In this document: positions 9,205 to 16,821 of the stretch, piece by piece
Position numbering within the stretch: the first letter of the stretch is position 1
Layout of the letters: each line of letters begins with the position of its first letter
Assembly: GCA_015680635.1 (NCBI GenBank)
Contig: JAABOA010000190.1
Span: 2,870 to 19,690, forward strand
Source: Lunasporangiospora selenospora
Lineage: Eukaryota; Mortierellomycota; Mortierellomycetes; Mortierellales; Mortierellaceae
DNA: 16,821 bases
Direction: 5' to 3'
The notes under the pieces: generated by a model
Told to the model about the DNA's origin: nothing
The model's database searches: none
The model's input: only the letters and a program-made list of their open reading frames with translations
Position numbers and translations under genes: made by a program

Positions 9205-11164
9205 ATGGCAGACGACCCGTATCTGCGACTGGACAAAGCCCACTCTGATGATGACCTGTCTGACTTGGAGACTGAAGATGCCAGCACTATTGACATTTCC
9301 GACAGCACACCACTGAGACGCTCAGAGGTTTGGGCATGGGTAAATGACTATCCCAATTGAGTACAGCAAGCCCTGAAAGTGAATGGTTCATATGATTGAC
9401 AGTGTATATCCTTTTACTAATCGCACTTTTCCCTATATGGTGCCGTCTGATACTTAATAGTACTGTCAGCACATCTCGTAAGGAGCAGCAAACTCTGCTG
9501 GCCCAAAGTTTTTTAAATGTACAACAACCCCAGTTTAACATCCTTGGTGCTTTAAACACATGCTCGAACTCTTGTTAGAAATATTGGACTTGGATCATCC
9601 CAATTGGCACCAATGCTAATTCAGGACATGGCCTCTGCGGCAGGGTTTGAGGCTTCAGACCACTCAAAACCATGTGATACATCCGTCAAGCCCTACCAGT
9701 GCGCCACTCCAATATTTGGCAATCGGTATTATTTAGAGCCAGGAACGATCTCTCTCTACATTTCCTCAATCACAGCCATCACTGTACTTTTAGTCACAGT
9801 ATCCATCGCCGCCATCGCTGACCACAGTCGTAAGAGGGAAAAGAAAGAAAGGATGCACAGGCCACCGAGTTTTGATCAGGTGGTACAAGGACATTTACAC
9901 TTTATTTTTTTTTTTTTTTTGCCCATGTAGAGTATCGCAAGAACCTTTTGATGGTTTTCTCGACGCTCGGATCCATCGTCGCCCTCTGCTTTTTCACAAT
10001 TTACAAACCTTCGCTCTTCTGGATTGGCGCTATCTTGTTGCCGCTGGTATACGTCTTTTACACCACATCCAACATCCTGTGCAATGCATTCCTTCCTTTT
10101 TATGGCAGGAACCATCCAAGCGTACTCACCGCTCGCTCCAACAAAGAATCTTTGGGTGTGATCAGGAAAATTCAGGAACAGGCTGTGAATGATATTGCTT
10201 CTCATTCAGCCGTCCTGTCAAATATCGCCACTTTGGTCGTCTATTCTGTCACGATCGCTATTTCGGTGGCCCTGGATGAGAGTTCGCTCAGTCTTCAAAT
10301 CGGCATTGCTTTCTTGGGCATATGGTGGTTAGTTTGGGCATGGGGCTCTTCACCATGGCTGCTTGCTCGATCAGGGCCACCTGTGCCCAAAGGAACCAAC
10401 TTGCTTGTCTACAGCTGGAAATCCGGTACGTTAGTAATGCATTCTTTAATGACGTGCAACCCTTGACTGTCGTAACGTCCATAGTTGCGTTACTTACAAG
10501 GGAAAAAACGTTATTCCCCGTCTTTTTTTTTTATTTTTTTTTTGGTCCCTCCCATGACCTCCTTTAAAGTGGCCAAAACTTTAGCCTCGATCAACCAGCT
10601 ACCAGAGATTGCCAAGTTTCTTATTGCATGGTTCTTCCTCTCAGATGGCGTCCACACAACCTTTTCGATCAAAGGCGTTGTCCTCTACCGAGAGATTGGT
10701 TTCTCCCACACAGAGTCGATCTTGACATCAGTCTTTTCTCATGGCACAGGAGCAATTGGCACCTATCTGTTAATGGTTCTTCGGAAACGCTGGATGCTGT
10801 CAACAAAGACAATGATCTACATCAGCCTCACCACCTTTGCAATCTCTCAGTTCTATGCGGTTGTGGCTTCGTGTTTCACGAGTCAGTTTGGTCTGAGGCA
10901 AAAGTGGGAAGGCTGGACCTTTGCTTTGATCCTTGGGCTGGTCAATAGCACCTTTTGGACCTCATGTCAAGTCACCATCTCGGAGCTGTGTCCCAGTGGA
11001 CATGAGAATGAGTGGCAGTCGATCTTTTCACTTTCAGACCGAGCAGGTGCTTGGTAAGTAGGGTAGAAAAGGCCTGTGTGGGGTTTGGGAAGTGGGCTGA
11101 GTTTTCTATTAACTCCGTTGGATGAAGCTCTGGTCGCAGTCTCAGTCACGTTCCGAAGCTCTGA

Positions 11165-11227
<63 letters not shown>

Positions 11228-11476
11228 TGACCACTTCTCTCATTTAACAGGATCGGTCCTCTAGTGACAGGGGTGATCTTCACACGGACAAATGACTACC
11301 GAAGTGCATTCTGGTTCCCACTTGCTGTGATTTTAATTGGTTGTGCCATTTTGAGAACCGTAGACATGGACAGAGGAAGGGACCAAGCGACTTTATATTT
11401 GAAGCATAAGAAGTTGCACCAAGAGGATAATCTCTACGAGAAGTATAACGATGACACCCTCATAGAAAGCCATTGA
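9205..11476 (+). CDS. ATG22: Atg22-like vacuolar amino-acid effluxer (MFS-type)
   Basis: In yeast, Atg22 exports amino acids from the vacuole after autophagic breakdown. Proposed exons are 9205-9339, 9461-9477, 9579-9829, 9931-10425, 10570-11053 and 11251-11476 (TGA), 535 aa. Matching blocks: an acidic N-tail ending EVWAW, APMLIQDMASAAGF, a Cys-containing loop (CDTSVKPYQC) before the second helix, YRKNLLMVFSTLGSIVAL, FYTTSNILCNAFLPFY, IAFLGIWWLVWAWGSSPWLL, PEIAKFLIAWFFLSDGVHTT, ISELCPSGHENEWQSIFSLSDRAGAWIGP and the final DMDRGR. About ten or more hydrophobic helices are present, and the length fits yeast Atg22 (about 530 aa). All phases agree. The weak point is exon 2, only 17 nt: it has good splice sites and a TACTAAT branch point, but the first helix matches the family poorly there (YCQHIS where yeast has YAYSFSSEP). 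Exons 3-6 are secure. It is divergent from RFT1. Confidence 0.85.
9905..9920 (+). repeat. T16 homopolymer in ATG22 intron 3
   Basis: Sixteen T lie 11 nt before the GCCCATGTAG acceptor (9921-9930), acting as the pyrimidine tract of that intron. Confidence 0.8.
11169..11224 (+). repeat. (CT)28 microsatellite in ATG22 intron 5
   Basis: This is a perfect dinucleotide repeat, 28 CT units in 56 nt, within the intron 11054-11250. A CTTGACC branch-point candidate and the CATTTAACAG acceptor follow. The length is likely variable between isolates. Confidence 0.95.
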
Positions 11477-11874
11477 GTGAAATGGTTCATACCCAACCCT
11501 CTCCTCTCCTCTTCCCTCCCCTTCCCCGCAGAACAACGACCATTTTAATAAAACTTTGTGACTCTGAAAAAAGTGCTGCCCAATTCTGACACCAGGACAT
11601 TCATAAGTCCCGAGATCCCAAGGACGTTGATTTGCCCAGGTCCTCTGAGTTTTTTTTTTTTGCTCTTTAAAAGAGAGTTTGCACTCTTCTCTCTCTCTCT
11701 CTCTCTTTCTCTTTCTCCCTTTTTCACACTTTGTTCTCTGCCTGTTCCTCGTCCCCGACCCACCTCCCCTCTCTCTTGATCCATCTTCAATTGTCTTATT
11801 ATCACTATACCCCTGGCAAGAACACAGTCGATCCGTCCCATTAATATAACAGCCTCTATCAAGCCTTTGTCAAG
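11477..11874 (+). promoter_or_regulatory. ATG22 3' UTR and methyltransferase promoter
   Basis: This 398-nt spacer joins two genes in the same direction. It holds the ATG22 poly(A) signal, a T12 run near 11650-11661, and a (CT)9 run at 11689-11706 followed by further T/C-rich sequence to about 11727. The CT-rich block lies about 150-190 nt before the methyltransferase ATG and is a plausible core promoter element. Confidence 0.55.
11547..11552 (+). terminator. AATAAA polyadenylation signal of ATG22
   Basis: A canonical hexamer lies about 70 nt after the ATG22 stop codon, in TTTTAATAAAACTTTG. Confidence 0.6.
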
Positions 11875-13971
11875 ATGCCTGTCTCTATAGCATCGCCTTC
11901 AGTACTCCCACCAGCCATGATCTTGCGCCTCCAAACCCTTGAGGACAGGATCGCTTACAAGTACTCACAAGACAGGATCGATCAAGGCCTGGATCAGGAT
12001 GGCAATGAGCTCCCTGACCACCCCAGCAATCACTATTCTCAGAACGACGACGAGGATGAGCAAGTTAGTCTTCAGTGGCTCCTCAAGCTTCTGGTCAAGC
12101 TTGAGACCTCGGCGCCACCAGAGGAGGAAGAGAGCAGCGACGAAAACGATCAGGATCAGGACTTGGACTCTGACTCGAACAACGAGCACGACCTTGACAA
12201 CCCAGATCTCCAATCAATGCACCACCACCATCGTTATATCGCCCAACCCGCCTCATACACCAGCAAGGTGACCGCCAAGGTTTGCAAAGAAACACCTCAA
12301 GAGGCTGAATATCGAAAAGAGCATGGAGTGATTACAGAGAGGGTTTCATCCTTGGTGGCCCACTTTTGTGGCCGAGCTGCTTCGGGAGCAATGACGAGGA
12401 CCTGGAACTTTAAGACGGAGCCTCCACGATCGCTTCAGATCCATGATCCCAGCTTTACTGGCGGTGATGTCGGCTTCAAGACCTTTGGATCTGCTTATCT
12501 CTTGTCCAAGTAAGTGTTGGGCTTCTTTTGACGCTAGTGGACCCCATTCATAACATGGTCTTAAAAAAAGGGGGAGAGGGGGGGGGAGAGAAGGGACTCG
12601 GGAACTTGAGATCATTTAGGATCAGGAAACACAGACCAAAGAGACCAAGGATCGCATTTTCAAGGTCAATGGGCAGGACTGTATGCTCTCGGCTTCATGG
12701 GGCACTGTTGTTATTTTTAATGGACAACGGAACGGGAATGTTTTTTTTCCCTCTTTGTTATTGTTGTTGTTGCTACCCCTCAAAGCAATGAACTATTCTG
12801 TGCTTGTCCCTTTCCCTCGACGACTCGGAGTTTCTATCAATAACCTGGTACATAGACCTTATCTTGGACCACGAGGAAATTGCTGCCCAAGAGTCAGGTT
12901 CCCTCCCCCATTTTATCTCACCGTATTCAACCAGGCGAGAGGATGCATGCATGTGCGTGGTTATCTGGCCTGTTTGTGGTGGTCTCCCTTGTGTTCCTCT
13001 CCTTGCAGGATGTCCATGGATGCAAATAGTCGATATGAATGTGCGACAAAAAGGAGAGGGGGCTGTCCGTGTGTATAATCCACTTCGCCACCCCTGTCAT
13101 TCTTTTACTTGGACAGTGACACTGACATCTCTCTCTCTCTCTCTTACTTTCTACCAATGACTTCGGTATTTCTAGGCACATTACCCATGGTGATATACCC
13201 CAACTCCAGCCATGGACACCTGCTACTTCCTCAGAGACACAAAATGCAGCGTCATCGACCACAACACACCTCCCCAAAATTCTCGAGCTCGGCAGTGGCA
13301 CAGGACTCGTCGGGTTTACCGCAACTCTTTATTCTAATCCTTTTGGACCCAAAGTTATCCTTTCAGACTATCACCCAAACGTTCTCTCAACGTTAGCTCA
13401 CAACAGTTCATTGAATGGACTCGACTCTCGGTGTGACATCCAGATGCTGGACTGGAGAAACGTTCTCGAACGCCGGAGACAGCATTGCTCACGATGGAGA
13501 GAGTATTATGCTCAGACCGATGCGCACACTCAGCACCCAGACCGGGCGACCGAATATGACAATGTCATCGTTGAGAAGACTGCAGGTCTTGCGCTAACAG
13601 ATGACGCGCCAGAAGAGTCCAGTGAACTCATGGAAGAGGATCGGATGGATTTGATCCTGGGAGCTGAGGTGGTGTATGACCCTGGACATGCAGAGTTGGT
13701 TGCGCACATGGTGGATGAGTACTTGAAGCGGGACTGGATCCGGCCATCTAATGAACAAGGCGACTCCAAGGAACAGCACTGTCATCGTCCAGCCTTCCAT
13801 ATCATGTTCCCACTCCGGGAGACTCATACAGATGTGATTGCAGAATTCGATTTCTGGATGGATCAAATGGGTCTAGTCGATTGCCGACAACATTGCGAGT
13901 GGGGACGTGAAGATGGAGAGACAAAGTTTCTTTACCACTGGCGCGAGTATGTCCGAAAGGAGCACCTGTAG
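11875..13971 (+). CDS. Family 16 (METTL21/EFM-like) protein lysine methyltransferase
   Basis: This is a seven-beta-strand SAM-dependent methyltransferase. Exons are 11875-12509 and 13176-13971 (TAG), 476 aa. Residues 1-110 include a leucine-rich helix (VSLQWLLKLLVKLE) and a long acidic stretch, then HHHH. The pre-domain block has TRTWNF, IHDPSFTGGDVGFKTFGSAYLLSK, typical of fungal EFM2-like enzymes. SAM motif I is ELGSGTG (249-255), followed by LSDYHPN (D276) for the post-I acidic residue. DLILGAEVVYD (370-380) matches the DxxY-type motif of family 16, and a C-terminal FLYHWREY block follows. Splicing AA|G gives K212 in phase 2. The linker between LLSK and the SAM motif is about 35 residues and polar. 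The substrate is not shown by the sequence; known relatives methylate elongation factors, so an EFM2-like role is a guess. It is convergent with the GH35 gene, 95 bp apart. Confidence 0.85.
12510..13175 (+). other. Long intron of the methyltransferase gene (666 nt)
   Basis: The donor is GTAAGTG and the acceptor GTATTTCTAG. This single intron joins two in-phase, domain-consistent exons. It carries a G-rich block (12570-12595), a T8 run, a GTT-rich stretch near 12760 and a short CT repeat near 13130-13143. A hidden small exon cannot be excluded, but none is needed to make the protein. Confidence 0.7.
12570..12595 (+). other. G-quadruplex-like block in the methyltransferase intron
   Basis: Runs of G5, G9 and G3 are separated by AGA and AGAGAA on the transcribed-sense strand. 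The G9 run can supply two G3 tracts, so the four-tract quadruplex rule can be met. Folding is inferred. Confidence 0.5.
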
Positions 13972-14044
13972 AAGGTATCCATCCAAATAATAGAAAACTA
14001 TTTTAAACATTCTAATGTATTTTACGTTGTGCGCAAGTGTTCAT

Positions 14045-14050
14045 TTTATT
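14045..14050 (-). terminator. AATAAA polyadenylation signal of the GH35 gene
   Basis: Read on the minus strand, AATAAA lies only 17 nt after the GH35 stop codon, inside the 95-bp gap to the convergent methyltransferase gene. Confidence 0.5.
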
Positions 14051-14066
14051 ATACTTTGCGGGGTAT

Positions 14067-16821
14067 CTAGTCAAAATGGATCATCTTGTGCGTCTCAATA
14101 GGCCATCTGAATGTCCAGAAGGGCCCTGCCTGCATGGATGCAGCATTGTCGGCGTCGGCTTTGCCATTTGAGTCACTCTGTTCACCTAGATGCCCTTGAG
14201 CAAGGTTACCAGTCCATTTGCCCAAACTGCCCTGAGCATCCTCAACCCACCATGGTCGCACTAGGACATTGACCTTGGATGGTTCTCTCTGGTTGACACT
14301 GTTCCCATAAATCATCAACTTGAGTTCGTTGACTTGACCCAATTCAGCTCCATGCACCAATCCATCCATCAGATAAAAGTCTTGCTGTGGAGAGTCCGAA
14401 CCAAAGTATCGGCCAATGAGAACTCCGTTCAAAAGGATCATTGCCGAAAACTCTCCTTCGAGTCGACAATAAAGTGGGATCCTGGGTCCTCTTTTTGCAC
14501 TGTCCTTATTGGTCTCGTCTTGGGGCCTCATGGACGGAGGCCCATTGAACCAAGTCTTCCACCAGATGACCCCATTCTGACCAAAGGGATCCTTGTTCAG
14601 AGACGCGTCTTGTAGCCTAGTCTTTCGGATTCCATCTTCATGGCCCTCCTCGCCATCCACTGCAGGCGACTCACCGACAATGACATCCTCCCATCCTTCC
14701 TCAGAGTGCTCATCCGGGAAACCCGTGCTTTCATAGGCCATATCCAGCGTTCGCACATCAACTCCTGCCACTTCCCATTTAACACTCTTTTGAACAACCG
14801 ATGGACCCTCAATGCTTGCTGACAAGAGTCCTCTTGGGTTTCGGATATCGTCAACGACAAAAGGTGATCTGCTTAGACCAAAAGAGTCCACCACCAAAAC
14901 AACCTTGTGTTCCAGATCTTGGCCTTGAGAATCCGAGGTCACTGCGTGGAGTGCTTCATCTGGTACTTTGAATGTATGAGTGCCCTGGAATTTGGGATCA
15001 TAGCCCATTTTTGCCCCTGCTTTGAAGAGTTGTCTCGAATACGTCATATGAGTTCCAATGCAGATCCCGTTCACATACACGGCCACTCGATTCCGCATGT
15101 TGAGCTTGAGTTGGACGGACTGCCCTCGTGAAGACTTTTGAGTCTTGAAGAATCCTCGGTACAGGATATGACCCGACGTGAAGCCATAATCAAAGTTGAC
15201 TTTGGTAAACTTGGCGGTTGAACCAGACAACTTGTAGGATGCAGTTTGCCATTCTAGTTGTTCGAAATCGGTCCGTCGTCTTTGCCATGAATGAAGCGTC
15301 AATCCTGCTTGATGTTCTCGGATCCATTCTTGAGTGCTTTGGAAACAAGACACCGACTCTTCTAGCGAATCATGGTTACTCTTTGAGAGTGGAATGGTCT
15401 TGTAATATAGCCCTGATCCTAGAGTCGATGTTGGGTGAGAGGATACGTAATTGGGAGAGATCTGCACCTTGGAGAACGAGAGGAAATGCAATGTTTCCTC
15501 GGATGCTGTCGCGTCCACCTCGAGTCGTTCCTTGGCAGGATCATATCGAGCATTATAGGATCCCCAGGTCACCAATCTGGGGTCATATGCTGGTCTATGG
15601 TCCTGGGGTTGTGTCTCTTCTGAGCGGTTATCGTAGTGGCAATAGAGGGTCGACAACTCTTTTTGATTCAAAAAGATGATGTGAAGTACTGGAGACGGAG
15701 TGCGCGGATCAGCTTCCAGAGTAGGTGCCAACACCACGTATGCACTCTTGGTGGTCCCTTCGGCTACAGAGACAACGCTGATAGGCGTTCCCTTGCTCGA
15801 TTCTCGCTGATGGAGCTGGATGTTTTCTGTCCCTTGTGTGTTTCCTCCGCCCACTTCCTTGATATAGACCGGTCCTCTGAACGCCATCTCGGTCGGCCCT
15901 GAGGGCGCCAAGGCAGCAATCCAAACCTCTTTGGAGTTGTCCTCTGTGAATGCTCGAACATAGATTGGAGTTGCAGAGAGGATAAGGTGAATATCGGGAT
16001 TTTTTGTTCCGTAATTGCCAAGTGCAATGAAGGAAGACTTGTATGCAACATGGCACGACAGCCTTGCCAGGGTCTCTTGCTTTGTGTCTTGGTCAAAGAC
16101 AGACAGCTCGAATCGGACCTGTCGTTCTTTTGAAAAGTTTCGGATGATGGTCAATTCAATTGGATGTAAATCATTGGAATGAGCGGTACGACGTTGTTGA
16201 CAGATGGTATTGTCTAGAGAGGATCTGACTGTCCAATTCTTTTTGTTGGACGGTGAAACAGGGAGCGTGGCGGCCGTAATGTCGGTAAAGGACTGGAGAA
16301 ACAAGATTCCCAATCGAAGGTTGCGGAGCCGTCCAGACATGATACCACTTTCTCGAATGCAAGCGCTATAGTCATAAGAGGTATAAACGTCTCTAGAGTA
16401 ACAACAATGAAAGATAAAAGTCGAGCAGTGAATATAAAATATCTTGAAGGGTCGGTATTTTTGTGCAAAAGAAATAGAGTCAAACAAAACTACTAAAAAC
16501 AATGAAGACAATTAAACATACGCGTCTCCGAGTGTGCCCCAGTTGGTGCCTCCGTAGAACATGTAAAAGTTGAGCATGGTACATCCTTGAGAAAAAGCAG
16601 TATCGAGCATCAGTTTTGTGTACTGGTCACCGTAAAACTTGTAGATGGCATCGTAACCGTACTTGATCTCGTAGTGATTAAACCATCCTCCTTGGAGTTC
16701 TGGGATAAAGATGGGCGTCTTTGAGGCTGCGTGTCCAAAAGCACGCACTTTTTTCTCCATCGAGTCCATCTCAGACTCTACAGTGGCAGTATCCCATTCT
16801 TGGAGCTGGGAGGGATCTCGG
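14067..16821 (-). CDS. GH35 beta-galactosidase, C-terminal part (5' partial)
   Basis: The enzyme hydrolyses terminal beta-galactosides. Minus-strand exons visible are 16821-16522 and 16392-14067 (TAG), with an intron at 16521-16393 (GTATGT...CTCTAG). The 874 visible residues cover the end of the catalytic barrel and the C-terminal domains. FIPELQGGWFNHY contains the GH35 nucleophile glutamate (visible residue 41, codon 16700-16698); CTMLNFYMFYGGTNWGTLGD and YTSYDYSACIRE complete the barrel. Downstream are beta-rich regions. Two of them resemble galactose-binding jelly rolls: one with RVAVYVNGICIGTH and one near the end with AMILLNGVLIGRYFG. The acid/base glutamate, the N-terminus and any signal peptide lie beyond the window. 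The phase is consistent (GC|A). It ends 95 bp from the methyltransferase stop, facing it. Confidence 0.93.

Noticed and set aside
9396-9578. Hydrophobic 60-codon frame (VYILLLIALFPIWC) as a possible ATG22 first helix
   Set aside because: It cannot be joined to EVWAW (phase 0) and to the APMLIQ frame without breaking phase, and it ends in a stop at the exon 3 acceptor.
12804-13160. 118-codon open frame inside the methyltransferase intron, partly protein-like (TWYIDLILDHEEIAAQES)
   Set aside because: No acceptor joins it in phase to exon 1: the nearest AG (12829-12830) gives an immediate stop, and the implied 67-nt cassette is not a multiple of three. No family motif seen.
1-16821. Functional gene cluster or new multi-gene system (glycan or secretory theme)
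   Set aside because: Genes are on both strands, each a known housekeeping family with its own promoter and introns; shared theme is weak and expected by chance.

Overview
The window looks like nuclear DNA of a filamentous fungus. Seven protein genes are interrupted by mostly short introns (about 95-200 nt) with GTAAGT/GTATGT-type donors, CTAAC/CTGAC/TACTAAT-like branch points and TAG/CAG acceptors. Long homopolymers and CT runs sit only in introns and spacers. The gene content and the look of the introns suggest an early-diverging fungus of the Mortierella/Mucoromycota type; that placement is inference. All gene models below were spliced by hand. Each junction was checked for phase, and the proteins read through to a stop.

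Layout: (1) 1-612 +, 3' part of Sec61-beta (SBH1), whose first exon lies outside the window. (2) 613-1660, gene-free spacer. (3) 1661-2691 -, RPB8, an RNA polymerase I/II/III shared subunit, three exons. (4) 2692-3216, divergent promoter region. (5) 3217-6034 +, GH20 beta-N-acetylhexosaminidase, five exons, with a cytosolic tail and a type II membrane anchor; its first intron is GC-AG. (6) 6208-8628 -, RFT1 (ER glycolipid/N-glycosylation), three exons. (7) 8629-9204, divergent promoter with a 64-nt pure pyrimidine tract. (8) 9205-11476 +, Atg22-like vacuolar effluxer, probably six exons, one of only 17 nt. (9) 11875-13971 +, family 16 (METTL21/EFM-like) protein methyltransferase, two exons around a 666-nt intron. 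(10) 14067-16821 -, C-terminal part of a GH35 beta-galactosidase, continuing beyond the window.

The genes are ordinary housekeeping and glycan-handling genes with no sign of an operon, biosynthetic cluster, transposon or CRISPR array. Several act in the secretory/vacuolar system (Sec61-beta, RFT1, hexosaminidase, GH35, Atg22), but nothing in the sequence shows they are co-regulated beyond two shared divergent promoters (RPB8/GH20 and RFT1/ATG22). Three convergent pairs (SBH1/RPB8, GH20/RFT1, methyltransferase/GH35) end tail to tail; the last two are only 173 and 95 bp apart. I found no convincing new biological system. The points most worth checking are the membrane-anchored hexosaminidase, the ATG22 micro-exon, the two unusually long introns, and the G/C homopolymers confined to non-coding DNA.
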